From Luzula sylvatica (Eukaryota > Streptophyta > Magnoliopsida > Poales > Juncaceae): a DNA stretch of 64,000 nt. The stretch lies in assembly GCA_946800325.1 (NCBI GenBank), contig CAMPEJ010000007.1, forward strand, positions 434,001 to 498,000, in the 5' to 3' direction. Under the pieces are notes generated by a model, which was not told where the DNA came from, searched no databases, and saw only the letters and a list, made by a program, of their open reading frames with translations. The translations under genes and the position numbers were made by a program. Positions 1 to 10,110 of this stretch are shown here, piece after piece. How positions within the stretch are numbered: the first letter of the stretch is position 1; each line of letters opens with the position of its first letter.

Positions 1-468
1 ATCAACTCCTTCAAATATTTGTGAAAATTTGTTTTAAAAATCGATGATTTATTCAATGAGGTGGAGAAAAACCATTTTTTTTTAACAAGTATTTAAGTGC
101 TTAAAAAATGAGGACGATCACGAAAAATTGATTTAAAATATGATATATACAATGGTGGTAGAATTTTTGAATTTTTAAAATTTTTATAATTTTCAATTTT
201 CATAAAAGCAAAATAAAAGCATAAAAGAAAAATAAAATAAAAAAAAAATAAAAAAAAATAAAAGCGAATATATACAAAGGAAATCCAAATATTATCCCCC
301 CCACACTTATTTCCAAGCTTGTCCTCAAGCGAAAAGATACGAAAAAAAAAAAAAATTGTCGACTAAAATAGGAAAAAGATGGATAGATAAAACCTGAATT
401 TTTTTGGTGCGTGGGTTGCCTCCCAACTAGCGCCCTTTCTTTTACGTCTTTGGGCTAGACACCCAAAG
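1..468 (-). other. Non-coding internal part of the LTR element with a polypurine-like block
   Basis: AT-rich, with long A runs around 181..270 and 340..355. On the minus strand just after the ORF there is a segment containing GTTGGGAGGCAACCCACG (around 409..426). Then comes a purine-rich stretch ending in AAGTGTGGGGGGG (296..308), which resembles a plant LTR polypurine tract. It is not followed by the LTR start TGATAAGAGG, so either it is not the functional tract or extra sequence separates it from the 3' LTR. I see no further ORF here. Confidence 0.45.
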
Positions 469-1635
469 TTAGCCTATTTCGAGATTATATGAGGCGCTTA
501 TGCTTTTAGCGGCTTTACGACCGCCTTTGAGCAGTCTCATTAAGAGATTGGAGACTTGAGCGATTGCCATGATTATTTTTCGTTTAGCGTAAGTTGAACT
601 TGGCGTGAAGAGTTTCTTTATTTCATCTTGGATTTTTCCAAGCTTTTCTTCTAAAGGCCTTTGTTGGAGAGGAGTTGTGAGAGGCGTGAGTGTCTCGAAT
701 GTATTTGACTTCCTTGATAAATCTACACAAGGTGAATTTTTATCATGAGAAGCATCATAGTTCTTAAATGAATTAAAATTGATGATATATGGAAAGAATT
801 CACCTTGGAGAATGGTAGATTTTTCTTCTTGCTCGTTTGATAATTGCTCGTTTTCATCGATTGGAGTGAGCTGAACCGTCTTTTGGAGAGTCGAATCCAA
901 TGACACATTTTCTTCTTCAATGGTCGTTCTCGTTCCAACGCTTTCATCGAATCCCCCCATACCTGAACTCTTGTCACCTTCAATCTCCACAATCTCCTCG
1001 TTTGAATATTCTAACTCGAGACAAATCACTCTTTGATCTAGATCGTTTACGATGGATTGAATATTTCCGAGTCGTCGAGAGGTGGTTTTAATCTCATGCG
1101 AGATATCACTTATCTCTTGTTTGATTTCTTGTTTGATTTCTTCAAAATCTTGTTTGATTTCTTCATAAACTTGTTCTTGCTTTTGTTTAAGAGATACCAT
1201 CATCGCCATCATTTCCTCCATCATTCTTTTTAATTCTTGGTCTTGATCTTCGTTTTGGGATTGAAATTGTGGATCTTGGTAATCAAATTCATGTTGAGAT
1301 TCGAGTTCGTTTTGAGAAGGTTCGTATATGGGGTTTGAGTAATTATTGGTGGTTTCGGTATAGGATTGTGTCTCATAACCCCATGGGGATTCGTTTTCGT
1401 ATTCGCGAGCTTCGTAGATGGGATTTTGATAAAGGGTCTCGGTGTGTGATTCTTCGTATTGATTTGAGGTGGAACATGAGAGCAAACCGAGCCTTCGTTC
1501 TTCTTTTCTTTCTTCCCATTCGTCGATATCTTGATTGATCATTTCTTTAAGCGTCATGTGTTTTGGATATCTTCTTGGAGTTCTTTCTTGAGTTAGCAAT
1601 TCTCCAAACGTTCTTGGTCTTTCTTGATGATCCAT
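469..1635 (-). CDS. LTR-element ORF of unknown function, 388 codons, coiled coil
   Basis: An uninterrupted 388-codon frame starts with ATG at 1635, about 135 bp after the PBS, where the first ORF of an LTR element is expected. The N-terminal 50 residues are rich in R, E and T (PRTFGELLTQERTPRRYP). Two copies of an NPIYE motif follow (around residues 71 and 97). From about residue 130 to 210 there is a strongly heptad-like, E/K/Q/I-rich coiled coil with repeats of the type EEIKQ. The C-terminal 50 residues are basic. I see no CCHC knuckle, protease or polymerase motif. It could be a divergent gag or an extra ORF of a non-autonomous element. I do not recognise a family, and the intact frame suggests a fairly young or constrained copy. 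Confidence 0.55.
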   Translation of the reverse strand: MDHQERPRTFGELLTQERTPRRYPKHMTLKEMINQDIDEWEERKEERRLGLLSCSTSNQYEESHTETLYQNPIYEAREYENESPWGYETQSYTETTNNYSNPIYEPSQNELESQHEFDYQDPQFQSQNEDQDQELKRMMEEMMAMMVSLKQKQEQVYEEIKQDFEEIKQEIKQEISDISHEIKTTSRRLGNIQSIVNDLDQRVICLELEYSNEEIVEIEGDKSSGMGGFDESVGTRTTIEEENVSLDSTLQKTVQLTPIDENEQLSNEQEEKSTILQGEFFPYIINFNSFKNYDASHDKNSPCVDLSRKSNTFETLTPLTTPLQQRPLEEKLGKIQDEIKKLFTPSSTYAKRKIIMAIAQVSNLLMRLLKGGRKAAKSISASYNLEIG

Positions 1636-1770
1636 CTTGCTCTACTCCGTGTACCTCGCAAGAATAGAAAAATTTCGAAATTAGTGAAATATCAAGTTCA
1701 AACTTATCAATTCTATTAAAAATATCACTCAAGATTGCAAGTTCGATTCATAATTTGACTTAAACATTAC

Positions 1771-1788
1771 TCCCCGGCAGCGGCGCCA
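1771..1788 (-). other. Primer binding site, tRNA-Asp type
   Basis: The plus strand reads TCCCCGGCAGCGGCGCCA. This matches the 3' end of plant tRNA-Asp(GUC), including CCA, at 17 of 18 positions as I recall that tRNA (G in place of one A). The minus-strand PBS therefore begins TGGCGCC, 3 bp after the LTR end. It would prime minus-strand cDNA synthesis of the retrotransposon. Confidence 0.85.
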
Positions 1789-2496
1789 TTTTGATAACGG
1801 TCTTTTTGCACGTCTAAAAAGCGTATCGTTGTTTTAAAGTCCCGTAATATCAAACAAGTAAATTATATGGTTGTATAGCAGAAAATAATAGATTCGTTCC
1901 ACAGGGAGCTATTGCGTCAAAATATGATTAAGATTCAGATCATTAAAATAAATATTTTGAAGTTTCCAAAATTAATGAAATTTTGTCTACAGTGAGTTCT
2001 GAATATTATCAAATTGATCCTAAAATTTCAAACAATTTGGACAACGGAATAAAAAGTTATTAACGAATTACAATTAGGTCTCTGAAAAACAGTCTCTGGA
2101 AACAGCAGGTTTTCAGTTTAAGTGACAGATTTCAAAGACTCATATCAATTCGAATATTTCATGAAATTCAACGATTCAAAATGTTCCCGAAACTAGAAAT
2201 CAAGATCTACGTAATGAAAATTTTAACAGATCTAGCATATACAGCAAATGAAAAATAACGAGAAAAAGAACAAGAAAAGAAAAGATCAAGAAAAATTCAA
2301 GAACAAGAATTTTAGAATCAAACAAGTTATATTTACACACATCAAATTCGAGAAAAGAAAAGATTACACCTAAAACGAGAAGGAAGCTTCAACGTGATTA
2401 GAGGTACTCCTTCCTTGTGATCGTGGACGATTGATGCTCGAATCGCTAGGAAGCTAGATGATTGAGCTGTTTTCTCGTCTTTAAGAAACGTCCTTC

Positions 2497-2593
2497 CCGG
2501 TTGAAGAAAGCTCCGAGTCCGGTTATGACGTGTATCTTCTACGACTTGCTTCGATTAGATCGATTCACCGGATGAAGAAAGCTTCGAGTCCGG
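2497..2593. repeat. Imperfect 26-bp direct repeat within the LTR (2497..2522 and 2568..2593)
   Basis: Two 26-bp copies begin and end with CCGG and share the core TGAAGAAAGCT. They differ at two positions and their starts are 71 bp apart. They lie on the transcript side of the TATA box, in the presumed R/U5 part. Their function is unknown. Confidence 0.7.
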
Positions 2594-2665
2594 CAAACAA
2601 TCACTCGAGAATTCGAGTAATCCTTGAATGGTTCTTGACGTTCTTGAAATTTCTTGGAAGTGCTT

Positions 2666-2684
2666 AGAGAGAGAGAGAGAGAGA
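2666..2684. repeat. (GA)n microsatellite in the LTR
   Basis: About nine GA dinucleotides, followed at 2701..2718 by a GGGGGA/GA-rich stretch. On the transcribed minus strand this is a CT tract shortly after the predicted start site. Confidence 0.9.
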
Positions 2685-2747
2685 AGATGCTCCGAAGAGC
2701 GGGGGAGGGGGAGAGAGAAGCAAATCCTGCCCAAGGGCCTTTGGGGT

Positions 2748-2780
2748 CTATTTATAGTGCATTTGGAGCCTTCTCATTGG
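2748..2780 (-). promoter_or_regulatory. LTR promoter: TATA box (2748..2757) with CCAAT box (2776..2780)
   Basis: On the minus strand CTATAAATAG (2757 to 2748) is a canonical plant TATA box. CCAAT lies 18 bp upstream of it. A CT-rich tract, a common plant 5' leader feature, starts about 65 bp downstream. Transcription would run leftward through the PBS into the ORF, as expected for the 5' LTR. Confidence 0.65.
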
Positions 2781-3170
2781 TCAAGAGATGGTTGAGAGGA
2801 TTGAGGGTAGTTTGGTAATTGTAGGTGAGGAAGGTGGGCTGAATGGTGGTTAAAGTGTGAGTGGTTTTCGTATAGAATTTGGTGTAGACTTTTGTGTGGT
2901 AGATTACTTGCCTCCTTCTTCATACGTGTACCGAAATGGGCAGTATAATATATCGATTTTATCGGCGCGAGGAGAGGAAGACAACTACACTGTTGGAATG
3001 TCGAAAACTTTCGTCAAAAAACCTGAAATTATCAATAAAACACACTTAGTGAAGAAATATTCTTGCAATCTTAAATATGAACAATTATATATATAAAGTT
3101 GTGATTCAAAAGGGCTAAAATCCCCAAATTAGATATCAAAAAGGTGCTTTATTTTCCTCTTATCAATTTT

Positions 3171-6085
3171 CGATTCAAAACAATCTGTTTATGCTTTGGG
3201 GAGTTCAAATAACATATTTTTAGATCATTCGAATCGTATCTTTTACCACATAACATTTCACCAAAATTTACACACACTAAGAAAGTTTGTTTTTCGATTC
3301 AAAACAATCTGTTTATGCTTTGGGGAGTTCAAATAACTTATTTTGAGATCATTTGAATCGTATCTTTTACCACATAACATTTCACAAAAATTTAGAAACA
3401 GTAAGAAAGTTTAATTTTTGATTCAAAACAATCTGTTTTTGCTTTGGGGAGTTCAAATAACGTATTTTGAGATCATTTGAATCGTATCTTTTACTACATA
3501 ACATTTCACCAAAATTTACAAACACTAAGAAAGTTTGTTTTTCGATTCAAAACAATCTGTTTATGCTTTGGGGAGTTCAAATAACGTATTTTGAGATCAT
3601 TTGAATCGTATCTTTTTCCACATAACATTTCACCAAAATTTACAAACACTAAGAAAGTTTGTTTTTCGATTCAAAACAATCTGTTTATGCTTTGGGGAGT
3701 TCAAATAACGTATTTTGAGATCATTTGAATCGTATCTTTTACTACATAACATTTCACCAAAATTTACAAACACTAAGAAAGTTTGTTTTTCGATTCAAAA
3801 CAATTTGTTTATGCTTTGGGGAGTTCAAATAACGTATTTTTAGATCATTCGAATCGTTTCTTTTACCACATAACATTTCACCAAAATTTACAAACACTAA
3901 GAAAGTTTGTTTTTCGTTTGTTTTTGGATTCAAAACAATCTGTTTATGCTTTGGGGAGTTCAAATAACATATTTGTAGATCATTCGATCGTATCTTTTAC
4001 CACATAACATTTCACCAAAATTTACAAACACTAAGAAAGTTTGTTTTTCGATTCAAAACAATCTGTTTATGCTTTGGGGAGTTCAAATAACGTATTTTGA
4101 GATCATTTGAATCGTATCTTTTACCACATAACATTTCACCAAAATTTACAAACACTAAGAAAGTTTGTTTTTCGATTCAAAACAATTTGTTTATGCTTTG
4201 GGGAGTTCAAATAACGTATTTTTAGATCATTCGAATCGTATCTTTTACCACATAACATTTCACCAAAATTTACAAACACTAAGAAAGTTTGTTTTTCGAT
4301 TCAAAACAATCTGTTTATGCTTTGGGGAGTTCAAATAACGTATATTTAGATCATTGGAATCGTATCTTTTACTACATAACATTTCACCAAAATTTACAAA
4401 CACTAAGAAAGTTTGTTTTTCGATTCAAAACAATCTGTTTATGCTTTGGGGAGTTCAAATAACTTATTTTGAGATCATTGGAATCGTATCTTTTACCACA
4501 TAACATTTCACAAAAATTTACAAACACTAAGAAAGTTTGTTTTTCGATTCAAAACAATCTGTTTATGCTTTGGGGAGTTCAAATAACTTATTTTGAGATC
4601 ATTTGAATCGTATCTTTTACCACATAACATTTCACCAAACTTTACAAACACTAAGAAAGTTTGTTTTTCGATTCAAAACAATCTGTTTATGCTTTGGGGA
4701 GTTCAAATAACGTATTTTGAGATTATTTGAATCGTATCTTTTACCACATAACATTTCACCAAAATTTACAAACACTAAGAAAGTTTGTTTTTCGATTGAA
4801 AACAATCTGTTTATGCTTTGGGGAGTTCAAATAACGTATTTTGAGATCATTTGAATCGTATCTTTTACCACATAACATTTCACCAAAATTTAGAAACACT
4901 GAGAAAGTTTGATTTTCGATTCAAAACAATCTGTTTATGCTTTGGGGAGTTCAAATAACATATTTTTAGATCATTCGAATCGTATCTTTTACCACATAAC
5001 ATTTCACCAAAATTTACACACACTAAGAAAGTTTGTTTTTCGATTCAAAACAATCTGTTTATGCTTTGGGGAGTTCAAATAACTTATTTTGAGATCATTT
5101 GAATCGTATCTTTTACCACATAACATTTCACAAAAATTTAGAAACAGTAAGAAAGTTTAATTTTTGATTCAAAACAATCTGTTTTTGCTTTGGGGGTTCA
5201 AATAACGTATTTTGAGATCATTTGAATCGTATCTTTTACTACATAACATTTCACCAAAATTTACAAACACTAAGAAAGTTTGTTTTTCGATTCAAAACAA
5301 TCTGTTTATGCTTTGGGGAGTTCAAATAACGTATTTTGAGATCATTTGAATCGTATCTTTTTCCACATAACATTTCACCAAAATTTACAAACACTAAGAA
5401 AGTTTGTTTTTCGATTCAAAACAATCTGTTTATGCTTTGGGGAGTTCAAATAACGTATTTTGAGATCATTTGAATCGTATCTTTTACTACATAACATTTC
5501 ACCAAAATTTACAAACACTAAGAAAGTTTGTTTTTCGATTCAAAACAATTTGTTTATGCTTTGGGGAGTTCAAATAACGTATTTTTAGATCATTCGAATC
5601 GTTTCTTTTACCACATAACATTTCACCAAAATTTACAAACACTAAGAAAGTTTGTTTTTCGTTTGTTTTTGGATTCAAAACAATCTGTTTATGCTTTGGG
5701 GAGTTCAAATAACATATTTGTAGATCATTCGATCGTATCTTTTACCACATAACATTTCACCAAAATTTACAAACACTAAGAAAGTTTGTTTTTCGATTCA
5801 AAACAATCTGTTTATGCTTTGGGGAGTTCAAATAACGTATTTTGAGATCATTTGAATCGTATCTTTTACCACATAACATTTCACCAAAATTTACAAACAC
5901 TAAGAAAGTTTGTTTTTCGATTCAAAACAATTTGTTTATGCTTTGGGGAGTTCAAATAACGTATTTTTAGATCATTCGAATCGTATCTTTTACCACATAA
6001 CATTTCACCAAAATTTACAAACACTAAGAAAGTTTGTTTTTCGATTCAAAACAATCTGTTTATGCTTTGGGGAGTTCAAATAACG
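3171..6085. repeat. 14-monomer higher-order repeat, about 1,746 bp, two copies
   Basis: The variant barcode from 3171 recurs at lag 1,746 (TCTGTTTTTGC marker at 3431 and 5177) or 1,745 (after a one-base loss near 5190). Shared private variants include AAACAGTAAG (3396, 5142), TTTTTCCACA (about 3612, 5357) and an 11-bp insertion (3917, 5662). The length is 14 x 124 plus 11 minus 1. The copies stop matching near 4340 and 6085. A copy at the same 1,746 lag is seen at 8.0-8.4 versus 9.8-10.1 kb and at 9555 versus 11301. Confidence 0.85.
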
Positions 6086-9000
6086 TATTTTGAGATCATT
6101 GGAATCGTATCTTTTACTACATAACATTTCACCAAAATTTACAAACACTAAGAAAGTTTGTTTTTCGATTCAAAACAATCTGTTTATGCTTTGGGGAGTT
6201 CAAATAACTTATTTTGAGATCATTGGAATCGTATCTTTTACCACATAACATTTCACAAAAATTTACAAACACTAAGAAAGTTTGTTTTTCGATTCAAAAC
6301 AATCTGTTTATGCTTTGGGGAGTTCAAATAACGTATTTTGAGACTATTTGAATCGTATCGTTTACCACATAACATTTCACCAAAATTTACAAACACTAAG
6401 AAAGTTTGTTTTTCGATTCAAAACAATCTGTTTATTCTTTGGGGAGTTCAAATAACGTATTTTGAGATCATTTGAATCGTATCTTTTACCACATAACATT
6501 TCACCAAAATTTACAAACACTAAGAAAGTTTGTTTTTCGATTCAAAACAATCTGTTTATGCTTTGGGGAGTTCAAATAACGTATTTTGAGATCATTTGAA
6601 TCGTATCTTTTACTACATAACATTTCACCAAAATTTACAAACACTAAGAAAGTTTGTTTTTCGATTCAAAACAATTTGTTTATGCTTTGGGGAGTTCAAA
6701 TAACGTATTTTAGATCATTCGAATCGTATCTTTTACCACATAACATTTCACCAAAATTTACAAACACTAAGAAAGTTTGTTTTTCGTTTGTTTTTCGATT
6801 CAAAACAATCTGTTTATGCTTTGGGGAGTTCATATAACATATTTGTAGATCATTCGATCGTATCTTTTACCACATAACATTTCACCAAAATTTACAAACA
6901 CTAAGAAAGTTTGTTTTTCGATTCAAAACAATCTGTTTATGCTTTGGGGAGTTCAAATAACGTATTTTGAGATCATTTGAATCGTATCTTTTACTACATA
7001 ACATTTCACCAAAATTTACAAACACTAAGAAAGTTTGTTTTTCGATTCAAAACAATTTGTTTATGCTTTGGGGAGTTCAAATAACGTATTTTTAGATCAT
7101 TCGAATCGTTTCTTTTACCACATAAATTTTCTCCAAAATTTACAAACACTAAGAAAGTTTGTTTTTCGTTTGTTTTTGGATTCAAAACAATCTGTTTATG
7201 CTTTGGGGAGTTCAAATAACATATTTGTAGATCATTCAATCGTATCTTTTACCACATAACATTTCACCAAAATTTACAAACACTAAGAAAGTTTGTTTTT
7301 CGATTCAAAACAATCTGTTTATGCTTTGGGGAGTTCAAATAACGTATTTTGAGATCATTTGAATCGTATCTTTTACCACATAACATTTCACCAAAATTTA
7401 CAAACACTAAGAAAGTTTGTTTTTCGATTCAAAACAATTTGTTTATGCTTTGGGGAGTTCAAATAACGTATTTTTAGATCATTCGAATCGTATCTTTTAC
7501 CACATAACATTTCACCAAAATTTACAAACACTAAGAAAGTTTGTTTTTCGATTCAAAACAATCTGTTTATGCTTTGGGGAGTTCAAATAACGTATTTTGA
7601 GATCATTGGAATCGTATCTTTTACTACATAACATTTCACCAAAATTTACAAACACTAAGAAAGTTTGTTTTTCGATTCAAAACAATCTGTTTATGCTTTG
7701 GGGAGTTCAAATAACTTATTTTGAGATCATTGGAATCGTATCTTTTACCACATAACATTTCACAAAAATTTACAAACACTAAGAAAGTTTGTTTTTCGAT
7801 TCAAAACAATCTGTTTATGCTTTGGGGAGTTCAAATAACGTATTTTGAGACTATTTGAATCGTATCTTTTACCACATAACATTTCACCAAAATTTACAAA
7901 CACTAAGAAAGTTTGTTTTTCGATTCAAAACAATCTGTTTATTCTTTGGGGAGTTCAAATAACGTATTTTGAGATCATTTGAATCGTATCTTTTACCACA
8001 TAACATTTCACCAAAATTTACAAACACTAAGAAAGTTTGTTTTTCGATTCAAAACAATCTGTTTATGCTTTGGGGAGTTCAAATAACGTATTTTGAGATC
8101 ATTTGAATCGTATCTTTTACTACATAACATTTCACCAAAATTTACAAACACTAAGAAAGTTTGTTTTTCGATTCAAAACAATTTGTTTATGCTTTGGGGA
8201 GTTCAAATAACGTATTTTTAGATCATTCGAATCGTATCTTTTACCACATAACATTTCACCAAAATTTACAAACACTAAGAAAGTTTGTTTTTCGTTTGTT
8301 TTTCGATTCAAAACAATCTGTTTATGCTTTGGGGAGTTCAAATAACATATTTGTAGATCATTCGATCGTATCTTTTACCACATAACATTTCACCAAAATT
8401 TACAAACACTAAGAAAGTTTGTTTTTCGATTCAAAACAATCTGTTTATGCTTTGGGGAGTTCAAATAACGTATTTTGAGATCATTTGAATCGTATCTTTT
8501 ACCACATAACATTTCACCAAAATTTACAAACACTAAGAAAGTTTGTTTTTCGATTCAAAACAATTTGTTTATGCTTTGGTGAGTTCAAATAACGTATTTT
8601 TAGATCATTCGAATCGTATCTTTTACCACATAACATTTCACCAAAATTTACAAACACTAAGAAAGTTTGTTTTTCGATTCAAAACAATCTGTTTATGCTT
8701 TGGGGAGTTCAAATAACGTATTTTGAGATCATTGGAATCGTATCTTTTACTACATAACATTTCACCAAAATTTACAAACACTAAGAAAGTTTGTTTTTCG
8801 ATTCAAAACAATCTGTTTATGCTTTGGGGAGTTCAAATAACTTATTTTGAGATCATTGGAATCGTATCTTTTCCCACATAACATTTCACAAAAATTTACA
8901 AACACTAAGAAAGTTTGTTTTTCGATTCAAAACAATCTGTTTATGCTTTGGGGAGTTCAAATAACGTATTTTTAGATCATTCGAATCGTATCTTTTACCA

Positions 9001-10110
9001 CATAACATTTCACCAAAATTTACAAACACTGAGAAAGTTTGATTTTCGATTCAAAACAATCTGTTTATGCTTTGGGGAGTTCAAATAACATATTTTTAGA
9101 TCATTCGAATCGTATCTTTTACCACATAACATTTCACCAAAATTTACAAACACTAAGAAAGTTTGTTTTTCGATTCAAAACAATCTGTTTATGCTTTGGG
9201 GAGTTCAAATAACGTATTTTGAGATCATTTGAATCGTATCTTTTACCACATAACATTTCACCAAAATTTACAAACCCTGAGAAAGTTTGATTTTCGATTC
9301 AAAACAATCTGTTTATGCTTTGGGGAGTTCAAATAACATATTTTTAGATCATTCGAATCGTATCTTTTACCACATAACATTTCACCAAAATTTACACACA
9401 CTAAGAAAGTTTGTTTTTCGATTCAAAACAATCTGTTTATGCTTTGGGGAGTTCAAATAACTTATTTTGAGATCATTTGAATCGTATCTTTTACCACATA
9501 ACATTTCACAAAAATTTAGAAACACTAAGAAAGTTTAATTTTCGATTCAAAACAATCTGTTTTTGCTTTGGGGAGTTCAAATAACGTATTTTGAGATCAT
9601 TTGAATCGTATCTTTTACTACATAACATTTCACCAAAATTTACAAACACTAAGAAAGTTTGTTTTTCGATTCAAAACAATCTGTTTATGCTTTGGGGAGT
9701 TCAAATAACGTATTTTGAGATCATTTGAATCGTATCTTTTACCACATAACATTTCACCAAAATTTACAAACACTAAGAAAGTTTGTTTTTCGATTCAAAA
9801 CAATCTGTTTATGCTTTGGGGAGTTCAAATAACGTATTTTGAGATCATTTGAATCGTATCTTTTACTACATAACATTTCACCAAAATTTACAAACACTAA
9901 GAAAGTTTGTTTTTCGATTCAAAACAATTTGTTTATGCTTTGGGGAGTTCAAATAACGTATTTTTAGATCATTCGAATCGTATCTTTTACCACATAACAT
10001 TTCACCAAAATTTACAAACACTAAGAAAGTTTGTTTTTCGTTTGTTTTTCGATTCAAAACAATCTGTTTATGCTTTGGGGAGTTCAAATAACATATTTGT
10101 AGATCATTCG
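3900..10110. repeat. Satellite sub-family with an 11-bp insertion (six monomers)
   Basis: At 3917, 5662, 6787, 7169, 8295 and 10041 the TTTGTTTTTCG segment at the monomer start is duplicated, adding 11 bp. Each such monomer also lacks one A further on (CATTCGATCG or CATTCAATCG instead of CATTCGAATCG). The spacing is 1,745, 1,125, 382, 1,126 and 1,746 bp. The equivalent monomer beyond 11.7 kb (ATATTTGTAG type) has neither change. The linked pair therefore arose once and spread locally by block duplication. Confidence 0.85.

Larger units (their letters stand above)
1..3165 (-). mobile_element. LTR retrotransposon, partial (5' LTR plus internal part; 3' end lies left of the window)
   Basis: Read right to left, the sequence shows an LTR (3165 to 1792), a 3-bp gap, a tRNA primer binding site (1788 to 1771), a leader of about 135 bp, and an ORF (1635 to 469). 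A non-coding stretch containing a G-rich polypurine-like block follows. The LTR starts TGATAA and ends TTATCA. No protease, reverse transcriptase, integrase or CCHC zinc knuckle is visible, so the visible part cannot be assigned to a superfamily by protein. The tRNA-Asp primer site and the TGATAA LTR start are familiar from plant Ty3/gypsy (Athila/Tat-like) elements and from large non-autonomous derivatives; that assignment is inference. Satellite sequence starts directly after the LTR end in mid-monomer, so the element was probably inserted into the array. The left flank and second target-site copy are outside the window. Confidence 0.75.
1792..3165 (-). repeat. 5' long terminal repeat (1,374 bp)
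   Basis: Bounds come from the six-base inverted ends TGATAA (1792..1797 on the plus strand) and TTATCA (3160..3165). The primer binding site lies 3 bp inside the left bound and satellite begins right after the right bound. On the minus strand the LTR holds a CCAAT box, a TATA box, then a pyrimidine-rich stretch that is the complement of the GA run at 2666..2684. This is the usual order for a U3 promoter followed by R/U5. The partner 3' LTR is not in the window, so LTR-LTR divergence and insertion age cannot be estimated. Confidence 0.8.

Noticed and set aside
900..1538. Plus-strand ORFs of 63 and 89 codons opposite the 388-codon ORF
   Set aside because: They are shadows of the longer minus-strand frame.
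1771..1788. A tRNA gene fragment
   Set aside because: Only the last 18 bases of tRNA-Asp are matched, including CCA, which plant tRNA genes do not encode. Its place next to an LTR end makes it a primer binding site.
2857..3096. 79-codon plus-strand ORF inside the LTR
   Set aside because: It is antisense to the LTR, short and without a recognisable protein.
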